From an uncultured Jannaschia sp. (GTDB lineage Bacteria; Pseudomonadota; Alphaproteobacteria; Rhodobacterales; Rhodobacteraceae): a stretch of 5,580 bases of DNA. The DNA lies in NCBI GenBank assembly GCA_937916365.1, contig CALFSY010000085.1, positions 1 through 5,580 of the forward strand. The letters are read 5' to 3'. Positions 1 through 5,580 of this stretch are shown piece after piece (position 1 is the first letter of the stretch; the number at the start of each line of letters is the position of its first letter). The notes below the pieces were generated by a model. It ran no database searches and was not told the DNA's origin. It saw only the letters and a list, made by a program, of their open reading frames with translations. The translations under genes were made by a program, and so were the position numbers.

Positions 1-629
1 ATATCCTCTGCGATAAGCCGCCGAAAATCCACACGATGACGATCAACGCAGAACGGATCGCTTAACGAGATACCTGTTTTACCACCTCCTTGACGACAGA
101 AAGACGCAGCAGCCAAAAACGCGGCCTTGCCTTCGGGTTTGTCATACAGATACCCCTCTAAAAAAAGATAGCGGGCCGCGCGGGCGACGTCCCCGGGCAC
201 ATCATTTTCGTTAAAATCTGCTCCCGCGCCAAGATAGGTGTTCATTGATCGTTCGCCATCGGGGGATACAAAAATCATGGATCGTGATGTGGGTGGCACA
301 TCCCCCGAAACGGGTGCATTGGGAAATAATGTGCCGTCGTGTTCCATGCCTTGGGCATAAAATCGCCCTAATGCGTCGTCTTTCACCTTGCCCAAAAATG
401 CGGTTTTCAATCCCAAAGATCCCACACCGGCCACAGTATTTGCTACCGATCCGCCGGGCGCCTGTATCCGGTCGGTCATCGCAGCATACAATAATTCTGC
501 ACGATCACGTTCGATAAGTTGCATGATGCCTTTGGCAATGCCCATGGAATCAAGAAAAAGGTCATCACCGGGTGCGATTACATCAACGATGGCATTGCCA
601 ATGCCCACAACATCGAATTTTTCGATCAT
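1..629 (-). CDS. PfkB-family carbohydrate kinase, adenosine kinase-like (3' end outside window)
   Basis: This is the N-terminal 209 residues of a ribokinase/PfkB-fold kinase. It most resembles alphaproteobacterial adenosine kinases, which phosphorylate adenosine to AMP with ATP in the cytoplasm for purine salvage. The open frame starts MIEKFDVVGIGNAIVDVIAP, the usual first strand and substrate-binding turn of the family. The glycine-rich PfkB signature 1 lies at about residues 58-71 (APGGSVANTVAGVG). A lid-type segment follows (SMIFVSPDGERSMNTYLGAG, residues 117-136), then ISLSDPFCVDRHR at 187-199, which is typical of adenosine kinases. The C-terminal ATP site with the catalytic Asp (GAGD motif) lies beyond the left edge; a full protein would be about 330 residues. 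The ATG overlaps the nth stop codon in ATGA, and a GAGGA ribosome-binding site (639-643) sits inside the end of nth, so the two genes are probably co-transcribed. PfkB membership is secure; substrate specificity is inferred, and another nucleoside or sugar is possible. Confidence 0.88.
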   Translation of the reverse strand, partial: MIEKFDVVGIGNAIVDVIAPGDDLFLDSMGIAKGIMQLIERDRAELLYAAMTDRIQAPGGSVANTVAGVGSLGLKTAFLGKVKDDALGRFYAQGMEHDGTLFPNAPVSGDVPPTSRSMIFVSPDGERSMNTYLGAGADFNENDVPGDVARAARYLFLEGYLYDKPEGKAAFLAAASFCRQGGGKTGISLSDPFCVDRHRVDFRRLIAED

Positions 630-1270
630 TCTGTTTTTTCCTCAAACAGGCATAGGTCACGGATTGGGCATATGCCGCATTTGGGTTTACGGGCCGTGCA
701 GGTATAGCGGCCATGCAAAATCATCCAATGGTGGGCATGGCGTTGAAATTCGGCGGGAATGTGATCTTCGATTGCACGTTCAACGGCAGAAACATCTTTG
801 CCGGGTGCGATGCCCGACCGATTTGCCAATCGGAAAATATGTGTATCAACGGCCTGGGCCGGATGACCCCACCACATGTTCAACACCACATTTGCCGTTT
901 TGCGCCCAACCCCTGGCAAAGATTGCAGGCCCGCCCGCGAAGGCGGCACCTGCCCGCCATAGGTATCAATGATTTGCTGGCTTAATTTGATAACATTCTT
1001 TGCCTTGTTACGATATAAACCGATGGTTTTGATGTAATCAATCAAACCTTCCTCGCCCAGGGCATACATTTTTTGCGGGGTGTCGGCGACATCGAATAAC
1101 GATTTCGTCGCTTTGTTCACCCCTGCGTCAGTCGCCTGTGCGCTTAATGCAACCGCCACCAAAAGCGTAAAGGCATTTTTATGATAAAGCTCACCCTTCG
1201 GTTCAGGCTCTGCCGTGTGGAACCGATCAAAAATCGCGTAAAGCGTGTCATAGGAAAGTTGTGAAACCAT
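626..1270 (-). CDS. nth: Endonuclease III (DNA glycosylase/AP lyase)
   Basis: Nth is the bifunctional base-excision-repair enzyme that removes oxidised pyrimidines and cleaves the abasic site by beta-elimination. The predicted protein is 214 residues, against 211 in E. coli. The helix-hairpin-helix LPGVGRKTANVVL (118-130) contains the Schiff-base lysine K124, and VDTHIFR carries the catalytic aspartate D142. The [4Fe-4S] ligands are C191, C198, C201 and C207 with the standard C-x6-C-x2-C-x5-C spacing. LSAQATDAGVN (42-52) is the conserved N-terminal helix region. The frame stays open upstream to an ATG at 1405. I chose the ATG at 1268-1270 because family homology begins here (SYDTLYAIFDRF) and the extra 45 residues look like translated promoter region. 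No strong Shine-Dalgarno sequence precedes this ATG; an AAAAGG lies somewhat far upstream. The stop codon overlaps the downstream kinase start by 4 bp. The gene is divergent from the alkyltransferase gene. Confidence 0.96.
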   Translation of the reverse strand: MVSQLSYDTLYAIFDRFHTAEPEPKGELYHKNAFTLLVAVALSAQATDAGVNKATKSLFDVADTPQKMYALGEEGLIDYIKTIGLYRNKAKNVIKLSQQIIDTYGGQVPPSRAGLQSLPGVGRKTANVVLNMWWGHPAQAVDTHIFRLANRSGIAPGKDVSAVERAIEDHIPAEFQRHAHHWMILHGRYTCTARKPKCGICPIRDLCLFEEKTE

Positions 1271-1403
1271 TACAGGCCCATATGCCTTTTGTAGATTGTC
1301 GCGGCAAGGCGAGAAATAAAGTTGATTGGAAATCGTATATTTGCATCTTTCCCATCCGGTGACGTGGAACACAATAGGCAGGTTTCGGGTCGCACGCGCA
1401 GGC

Positions 1404-1430
1404 AATCATCGGATAGGTTAAAATCATCTG
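1404..1430 (+). repeat. Direct repeat AATCATCNG, 18-bp period, upstream of ada-like gene
   Basis: AATCATCGG (1404-1412) and AATCATCTG (1422-1430) are two copies of AATCATCNG with starts 18 bp apart. The second copy ends two bases before the GGAGG ribosome-binding site of the alkyltransferase gene. AraC-family proteins commonly bind direct half-sites about two helical turns apart, so this is a candidate operator for autoregulation. The repeat is visible in the sequence; its function is inferred, and a 7-8 base match can arise by chance. Confidence 0.35.
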
Positions 1431-1432
1431 TT

Positions 1433-1437
1433 GGAGG
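1433..1437 (+). promoter_or_regulatory. Ribosome-binding site that fixes the ada-like start
   Basis: GGAGG lies 7 nt before the ATG at 1445-1447. This is an ideal Shine-Dalgarno spacing and selects this start over the in-frame ATG at 1322, which would add 41 residues with no family resemblance and no cysteines. Confidence 0.85.
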
Positions 1438-1444
1438 ATATGCC

Positions 1445-2296
1445 ATGACAGCGATACAAAACCCCGAGGCAGCCTATCATTACCACGTGGTGCGCCGCGC
1501 GATTGCGGAAATTGATGCCCACGGTCCGGGATTAACCCTGGATGATTTGGCCCAAAATATGGGCATGAGCCCCGCACACATCCACCGCGTGTTTTCACGT
1601 TGGGCCGGCGTGTCGCCAAAACGGTATCAGCAATACCTAACGCTGGATCATGCCCGAAGGCTTTTGCGCGAACGATTCACCACATTGCACACGGCGCATT
1701 CGGTTGGGTTATCCGGATCGGGCCGTTTGCACGATCTATTCCTAACGTGGGAGGCGATGAGCCCCGGTGAATACGCCAATGGGGGTAAAACATTGCTCAT
1801 CCGGTGGGGGTGGTTCGACAGCCCTTTTGGGGATGCGTTGGTCATGGGCACGGATCGGGGGATCTGCGGCATTGGTTTTGCCGCCGAAACAGGGGCAGAA
1901 TCAGCCATGGCCGACCTGATGGCGCGGTGGCCACAGGCTCAGTTTATCGAAGATAAGGCCACCCTGACCCCATCGGCAAACGCCGCTTTTGGCCTAAGTG
2001 GTAATGCGCAACTGCATTTGATTGGCGCACCCTTTCAAATCAAAGTGTGGGAGGCATTGTTAACCATCCCCTCGGGTCAGGTCACCACATATGCCGAAAT
2101 CGCACGCGCGATAGGGTCGCCCAAGGCCGCCCGCGCCGTGGGCACCGCAGTGGGGCGCAATCCGATCAGTTGGCTTATCCCGTGTCACCGCGCGCTGCGA
2201 AAATCAGGCGGGCTTGGCGGGTATCATTGGGGTTTGCCCGTAAAACGCGCCATGCTAGCATGGGAAACCGCCCAGGTTGAGGCCACACATGCCTGA
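1445..2296 (+). CDS. Ada-like AraC-type regulator / methylated-DNA-[protein]-cysteine S-methyltransferase
   Basis: The protein has 283 residues. Residues about 13-112 form an AraC-type double helix-turn-helix (LTLDDLAQNMGMSPAHIHRVF, then GLSGSGRLHDLFLTWEAMSPGEY). Residues about 117-280 form an O6-alkylguanine-DNA alkyltransferase, which moves the alkyl group irreversibly onto its own cysteine. The acceptor is C247 in IPCHR. By alignment with human MGMT numbering, Y216, R230 (arginine finger in ARAVG), N239, H248 and E274 are all present, so the enzyme should be active. The domain order matches the C-terminal two-thirds of E. coli Ada, but the N-terminal zinc domain that repairs methylphosphotriesters and switches Ada on is absent. 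NCBI annotates this architecture widely in Proteobacteria. It may still regulate its own promoter, but the methylphosphotriester switch cannot operate. It sits divergent from nth and converges with the downstream cluster. The name ada would be misleading given the missing domain. Confidence 0.93.
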   Translation: MTAIQNPEAAYHYHVVRRAIAEIDAHGPGLTLDDLAQNMGMSPAHIHRVFSRWAGVSPKRYQQYLTLDHARRLLRERFTTLHTAHSVGLSGSGRLHDLFLTWEAMSPGEYANGGKTLLIRWGWFDSPFGDALVMGTDRGICGIGFAAETGAESAMADLMARWPQAQFIEDKATLTPSANAAFGLSGNAQLHLIGAPFQIKVWEALLTIPSGQVTTYAEIARAIGSPKAARAVGTAVGRNPISWLIPCHRALRKSGGLGGYHWGLPVKRAMLAWETAQVEATHA

Positions 2297-2305
2297 GTAT
2301 TATGG

Positions 2306-2324
2306 TCGCATTCTGTAATAGCGA
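2306..2324. terminator. Weak hairpin between convergent genes
   Basis: TCGCATT (2306-2312) pairs with AAT-A-GCGA (2317-2324) as a seven-pair stem with one bulged A (2320) and a CTGT loop. It fills most of the 29-bp gap between the ada-like stop and the stop of the leftward synthase-like gene. No long U-tract follows on either strand, so it is at best a weak bidirectional terminator. Confidence 0.3.
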
Positions 2325-2325
2325 T

Positions 2326-3096
2326 TTACCACCGCCCCGTTATGGAAAGTGTTAGCAACGATATTCTGCGGCGAAATTCACTTTGCGCCAAGGTACCGTC
2401 GAAAACGCGGGCGGGATCATTGCGTGCGATTTTTAGAAATACCTCTGTCTGCCACCCTGCATAAAGCGCGTAACCTACGGCGCGCGGCACCTGTCGCCGC
2501 ATGTCGCGTGCCCGTTGCACCATCGCCAATCCCTGCGTTGCCATATCATGCACTTGCTGCGGTGTTGCGTCGATCAACGGGATGCGCTCGCGCCTTTGCA
2601 ATTCTGCAATCGCACGCAAAAATGTTGCGGTGCCCATCGCCCCCGCATAATCGCGCACGGGGGTTTCGGCGGCCTCTGGCGCGCCGAGGGCCCGGGCCGT
2701 TGCCCAAACTAAATTGGCCGCAGTCGCCGTGATATAGGCATCAAAATCGGCCTGATCTTGGAATGGATCACGATATACATCCCACCGCCGTGCCGCGATC
2801 AACGCATCCAGAAGCGGCGCATCCTCAGGCCGCAAAACATCTGCCAAGGCGGCACTCACATCGTGTGCGCGGGGGGAATGCCCTGCGCCGATGTCGGCCA
2901 CCGCGTCGCGCCAGAATTGCAACCGCATTTCCGCAATCATCGACTCGCTCGTGACCCAGGGTGCGCGGCTGACCTCAACATTAAAGGCATAAAATGGAAA
3001 TAAAATTCGGCGCGCCGCGGGCGGGCAGGCCATGGTCGCCAAAAACCGATCCGGATCGGCACGGCGCACCAAATCGGCGCAGGCCTGAAGGCTCAT
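2326..3096 (-). CDS. Squalene/phytoene synthase-fold protein, NDUFAF6-like, catalytic Asp motifs absent
   Basis: The protein has 256 residues and no signal peptide or membrane segment. The whole length resembles the alphaproteobacterial squalene/phytoene synthase family (MSLQACADLVRRADPDRF start; LFPFYAFNVEVSRAPWVTS at 32-50; MRLQFWRDAV at 57-66; AGAMGTATFLRAIAELQRRE at 151-170; RIPLI at 171-175). Real synthases carry two Asp-rich Mg-diphosphate motifs. Here the first is replaced by FNVEVSRAP (38-46) and the second by LRAIAELQRRERIPLI, neither with the needed aspartates. Prenyl-diphosphate condensation is therefore unlikely. The closest described group is NDUFAF6 (C8orf38), a mitochondrial complex I assembly factor with the same degenerate fold; a role in respiratory complex assembly is only an inference. 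The frame is open to an ATG at 3150. I chose 3094-3096 because homology starts there and the ATG forms an ATGA 4-bp overlap with the methyltransferase stop. There is no strong Shine-Dalgarno sequence, so translation is probably coupled. It is the last gene of the cluster. Confidence 0.85.
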   Translation of the reverse strand: MSLQACADLVRRADPDRFLATMACPPAARRILFPFYAFNVEVSRAPWVTSESMIAEMRLQFWRDAVADIGAGHSPRAHDVSAALADVLRPEDAPLLDALIAARRWDVYRDPFQDQADFDAYITATAANLVWATARALGAPEAAETPVRDYAGAMGTATFLRAIAELQRRERIPLIDATPQQVHDMATQGLAMVQRARDMRRQVPRAVGYALYAGWQTEVFLKIARNDPARVFDGTLAQSEFRRRISLLTLSITGRW

Positions 3097-3815
3097 CCCG
3101 GGTGCACCACAATCAACACATATCCGGTTTCTGTCTTGTGCGTTCGCCACAGTGTGGCCTCGCGTTCGGCGGTGTCTAACACGGTGCTTAGCGTTGCATC
3201 CGCCGTGGGGCGTAGTTTGGCAATCCGTGCGGCTTGCGGCTTATAATAGGCTTCCCACGCTGCGCTACTTAGCCGCCGTGTGGCCATCATCTTATACCCC
3301 ACGGCGGCGATGCGTTTGGCAATGTCGTCTTCTGTGCCCACGTGGCCCTCACCGTCCCAAAACGCCCGCGCGCCGTCCGAAGGGGCATCGGTAAAAAAGC
3401 ATGGCTCAGAAAAGGCAATCGCCCCACCCGGGGCCAATCGGCCCCGCCATGCGGTGAGCGCGGCCTCAATCCCCAGAAAATAAACGGCACCGGCGCACCA
3501 AATGAAATCAAATATCCCTTGGGGGGTGGTCATATCCCCCGTCAACAGTGTGACACGCGGAGTGTTGTGCCACTGCGCGCGCGCGGCGGCGATGAACGGG
3601 GCGTGCAGGTCAATACCGGTTACGTGCCCTTGGGGGGCCGCAGCCAAAAGCGCCGCAATATCGCCCCCGGGGCCGCACGCGGCATCCAAGATACGCGCCT
3701 GCGCGGTCACCCCTGCCATCTGTGCGGCCCAGGCCACATCGGCGGGTTCACCCGGGCCTTCGCGCGGCAAATCGGCGTGCAGGGTAAAAAAGGCGTTTCG
3801 ATCGAAATCCGTCAT
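3093..3815 (-). CDS. Class I SAM-dependent methyltransferase, substrate unknown
   Basis: The protein has 240 residues with a Rossmann-fold methyltransferase domain from about residue 25 to 140. Motif I is ILDAACGPGGD (42-52, SAM-binding glycines). The acidic residue after strand 2 is D69 in VTGIDLHAPF. LLTGDM (90-95) supplies the adenine-contacting Asp region, FDFIWCAGAVYFLG (102-115) is motif IV/strand 4, and LAPGGAIAFSEP (127-138) is the strand-5 turn. The C-terminal 100 residues (AFWDGEGHVGTEDDIAKRIA onward) contain an AAVGY-type segment common in small-molecule methyltransferases and give no clear substrate clue. It is soluble, with no signal peptide. Its start overlaps the cimA stop by 4 bp and its stop overlaps the next gene's start by 4 bp, so it is almost certainly co-translated with both. 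The lack of a good Shine-Dalgarno sequence fits that. Substrates could be a metabolite, a quinone-like lipid or a protein; nothing in the sequence decides. Confidence 0.88.
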   Translation of the reverse strand: MTDFDRNAFFTLHADLPREGPGEPADVAWAAQMAGVTAQARILDAACGPGGDIAALLAAAPQGHVTGIDLHAPFIAAARAQWHNTPRVTLLTGDMTTPQGIFDFIWCAGAVYFLGIEAALTAWRGRLAPGGAIAFSEPCFFTDAPSDGARAFWDGEGHVGTEDDIAKRIAAVGYKMMATRRLSSAAWEAYYKPQAARIAKLRPTADATLSTVLDTAEREATLWRTHKTETGYVLIVVHPG

Positions 3816-5431
3816 GCCGGTGGCGCCCCATCGCGCACCAATTTCCAGTGGACGGCATCCAACAATGCCTCAAACGACGCATCAACAATGTTGGCCGAGA
3901 CGCCCACGGTGGACCATCGCCGCCCGTTTGCATCTTCGCTATCGATGGTGACACGGGTTGCGGCCTCGGTTCCGCCCTGGGTGATGCGCACCTTAAAATC
4001 CACCAAGCGAATATCGGCGATAAAGCGTTGATATGGGCCCAAATCTTTGGCCAGGGCCTTGGCCAGTGCGTTGACAGGGCCGCGGTCACCCTCAGACGCG
4101 TCGAATGATTCACTGACCGACAGCATTTTTTCCTGACCGATCTGCACCACGACGACGGCCTCGGACAAACTGACCTGTTCGTTTTTGTCGTTTTTGCGCC
4201 GTTCCACGGTAACGCGGTATCGTTCGACAGTAAAAAATGTGGGCATCTGCCCCAACGCGCGCCGCGCCAGCAGCTCAAATGACGCTTGCGCGGTATCAAA
4301 GGAATATCCTTGCGCCTCATGGGTTTTGATTTGTTCTAAAATTTGGGGCAGGGCGGGGTGGTCATGCGGCACGTTTAGGCCCGCCTCGGCCAAACGGCGG
4401 CGCAGGTTGGATTGCCCCGCCTGGTTTGACATCGGGATGATTCGTGCATTGCCCACCACCGCCGGGTCGATATGTTCGTATGTGGTGGGGTTTTTGACAA
4501 TCGCGCTGGCGTGCAACCCGGCCTTGTGCGCAAAGGCTGATGCGCCAACATAGGGTGCCTGTCGATGGGGCACGCGGTTAAGAATATCATCTATCATGCG
4601 GCTGATCCGGGTCAGGTTTTTTAAGGCCCCGGGTGCGATGCCAGTTTCAAATTGAGTTTTGTAGGGCGCTTTCAACAACAAGGTCGGGATCAGCGTGGTT
4701 AGATTGGCATTGCCGCACCGTTCGCCCAGCCCGTTTAGCGTGCCTTGAATTTGGCGCGCGCCGGCACGGATGGCCGCCAAGCTACCGGCGACGGCGGTTT
4801 CGGTATCGTTATGGGTATGAATGCCGATGTGATCGCCCGGAATGCCCGCCGCGATGACGGCGCTTGTGATTGTGCCAATCTCATCGGGCAGGGTGCCGCC
4901 ATTGGTATCGCACAACACCACCCATCGCGCACCGGCCCCCATTGCCGCGTGCAGACAGGCCAAGGCATAATCGGGGTTTGCTTTATACCCATCAAAAAAA
5001 TGTTCTGCGTCAAACACGGCCTCGCGTCCCTGATCCACCACATGGGCGATGGAGGCGCGGATGTTTTCCACGTTGTCGTTCAGCGGGATGCCCAACGCCG
5101 TGGTCACATGAAAATCATGCGTTTTGCCCACCAAGCATACGGTGGATGTGCCCGCATTTAGAACAGCGGCCAAGACATCATCGTTGGCCGCGGACCGCCC
5201 GGCGCGTTTTGTCATGCCAAAGGCGGTCATCCGCGCGCGGGTTTGGGGAGCGGCATCAAAAAACGCGCTATCGGTGGGGTTGGCGCCGGGCCACCCGCCC
5301 TCAATATAGTCAAGGCCTAGATCATCAAGCGCCTGCGCAATGCGGATTTTTTCATCGGTGGAAAACTGCACACCCTGCGTTTGCTGCCCATCGCGCAGCG
5401 TGGTGTCATAAAGGATCAGGCGTTCAGGCAT
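3812..5431 (-). CDS. cimA: (R)-citramalate synthase
   Basis: CimA condenses pyruvate with acetyl-CoA to (R)-citramalate, the first step of the threonine-independent route to 2-oxobutanoate and isoleucine. The protein has 539 residues, normal for this long CimA type. The N-terminal TIM-barrel domain (about 4-280) opens with LYDTTLRDGQQTQGV (7-21), whose R13 and D14 are catalytic and metal residues. GGWPGANPTD (45-54) is the CimA form of the substrate loop, unlike the isopropylmalate synthase version. HTHND (205-209) and LGERCGNANL (235-244) supply the divalent-metal ligands H205, H207 and N241. A linker subdomain with HKAGLHASA (302-310) follows, then a C-terminal LeuA-type regulatory domain (about 395-535) that usually binds the feedback inhibitor isoleucine. 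The reading frame is intact. The ATG overlaps the end of cysS by 8 bp; GGGAAG about 10 nt upstream may serve as ribosome-binding site. The product is secure; 2-isopropylmalate or homocitrate synthase is unlikely given the GGWPGANPTD loop. Confidence 0.96.
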   Translation of the reverse strand: MPERLILYDTTLRDGQQTQGVQFSTDEKIRIAQALDDLGLDYIEGGWPGANPTDSAFFDAAPQTRARMTAFGMTKRAGRSAANDDVLAAVLNAGTSTVCLVGKTHDFHVTTALGIPLNDNVENIRASIAHVVDQGREAVFDAEHFFDGYKANPDYALACLHAAMGAGARWVVLCDTNGGTLPDEIGTITSAVIAAGIPGDHIGIHTHNDTETAVAGSLAAIRAGARQIQGTLNGLGERCGNANLTTLIPTLLLKAPYKTQFETGIAPGALKNLTRISRMIDDILNRVPHRQAPYVGASAFAHKAGLHASAIVKNPTTYEHIDPAVVGNARIIPMSNQAGQSNLRRRLAEAGLNVPHDHPALPQILEQIKTHEAQGYSFDTAQASFELLARRALGQMPTFFTVERYRVTVERRKNDKNEQVSLSEAVVVVQIGQEKMLSVSESFDASEGDRGPVNALAKALAKDLGPYQRFIADIRLVDFKVRITQGGTEAATRVTIDSEDANGRRWSTVGVSANIVDASFEALLDAVHWKLVRDGAPPA

Positions 5432-5580
5432 CTTTCATTACTTCCCAGCCTTGGGTATTTTGATTTGTATAATCGATCATCCAGGTTGTTCCAGAAGGTG
5501 TATCCGAAAGCATAATACCGATTGATGCCAGGCGCTTATGAATATCATCGGCACGCTGAAAATTTTTTAGTTTTTTTGCA
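5424..5580 (-). CDS. cysS: Cysteinyl-tRNA synthetase, C-terminal end only
   Basis: An open frame enters from the right edge (first full codon ends at 5579) and gives 51 residues before a TGA at 5424-5426. The residues AKKLKNFQRADDIHKRLASI followed by GIMLSDTPSGTTW match the usual C-terminus of CysS, in which R..K.f..AD.IRd.L...GI.l.D.p.GT.W ends the helical tRNA-binding region. A tail of about 18 residues follows (MIDYTNQNTQGWEVMKDA). CysS charges tRNA-Cys with cysteine in the cytoplasm. The stop codon lies inside the first codons of cimA, an 8-bp overlap that places both in one transcript. Only the last tenth or so of the protein is present, so identity rests on this motif. The segment is AT-richer than its neighbours, with two A-tracts in the lysine-rich part. 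Confidence 0.82.
   Translation of the reverse strand, partial: AKKLKNFQRADDIHKRLASIGIMLSDTPSGTTWMIDYTNQNTQGWEVMKDA

Larger units (their letters stand above)
1271..1444. promoter_or_regulatory. Divergent nth / ada-like intergenic region
   Basis: This 174-bp stretch separates the start codons of the leftward nth and the rightward alkyltransferase gene, so it should hold both promoters. No hexamer pair reads as a convincing sigma-70 promoter. TAAAAT (1419-1424) is the best -10-like match towards ada, but it has no matching -35 box and lies very close to the ribosome-binding site. A direct repeat lies at its right end and is listed separately. There is one GAAC half-site (1367-1370), but not the GAAC-N7-GAAC / GTTC-N7-GTTC arrangement of alphaproteobacterial LexA boxes. 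The assignment rests on position only. Confidence 0.55.

Noticed and set aside
388..972. Plus-strand 194-codon open frame
   Set aside because: It lies antisense across the kinase and nth genes, whose conserved motifs are on the minus strand. It has no ribosome-binding site and its translation resembles no family.
1367..1381. Possible LexA (SOS) box near the nth/ada-like promoters
   Set aside because: A single GAAC is present, but the second half-site seven bases later reads GCAG, so the GAAC-N7-GAAC form is not met.
1271..1405. N-terminal extension of nth to the ATG at 1403-1405
   Set aside because: The extra 45 residues show no resemblance to endonuclease III and occupy the space needed for the divergent promoters; the 214-residue form matches the family length.
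3097..3150. Upstream start (ATG at 3148-3150) for the synthase-like gene
   Set aside because: It would add 18 residues from inside the methyltransferase gene with no family match, whereas the ATG at 3094-3096 gives the family-like start and the ATGA overlap used throughout this locus.
3342..4031. Plus-strand 229-codon open frame
   Set aside because: It is antisense to the methyltransferase and the end of cimA, is rich in Arg/Pro/Gly as expected of a shadow frame, and has no recognisable domain.
3748..4320. Minus-strand 190-codon open frame in another frame of cimA
   Set aside because: It overlaps the intact LeuA-type regulatory domain of cimA, and its translation is Arg/Trp-rich with no domain.

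Overview
The window looks like ordinary chromosomal DNA from an alphaproteobacterium, most likely Rhodobacterales (roseobacter-like). The evidence is protein resemblance by eye: a Rhodobacterales-type citramalate synthase, an Nth of the type seen next to adenosine kinase in that group, and a short squalene/phytoene-synthase-like protein. Base composition is moderately GC-rich. There is no sign of a phage, an insertion sequence, a CRISPR array or an RNA gene. Nearly every base is coding, and the genes are packed with 4-8 bp overlaps.

The window holds two leftward gene clusters and one rightward gene. Positions 1-1270 (minus strand) carry nth (endonuclease III, base-excision repair), followed by a PfkB-family, adenosine-kinase-like sugar kinase that runs off the left edge. 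Their coding regions overlap by 4 bp. A 174-bp divergent intergenic region (1271-1444) separates nth from a rightward ada-like gene (1445-2296). This gene fuses an AraC-type DNA-binding domain to an O6-alkylguanine-DNA alkyltransferase domain and has no Ada zinc/phosphotriester domain. Two DNA-repair genes, one for oxidised bases and one for alkylated bases, are therefore arranged back to back. A short direct repeat just upstream of the ada-like ribosome-binding site is a candidate autoregulatory element.

Positions 2326-5580 (minus strand) carry a tightly overlapped cluster. In transcription order it is the C-terminus of cysS (cysteinyl-tRNA synthetase), cimA ((R)-citramalate synthase, isoleucine biosynthesis), a class I SAM-dependent methyltransferase of unknown substrate, and a squalene/phytoene-synthase-fold protein. 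The last protein lacks the aspartate-rich catalytic motifs and resembles the NDUFAF6 group. The junctions overlap by 8, 4 and 4 bp, which implies translational coupling. This cluster converges with ada across a 29-bp gap that contains a small imperfect hairpin.

I found no convincing undescribed system. The points most worth following are the uncharacterised methyltransferase/pseudo-synthase pair behind cimA and the possible ada operator.
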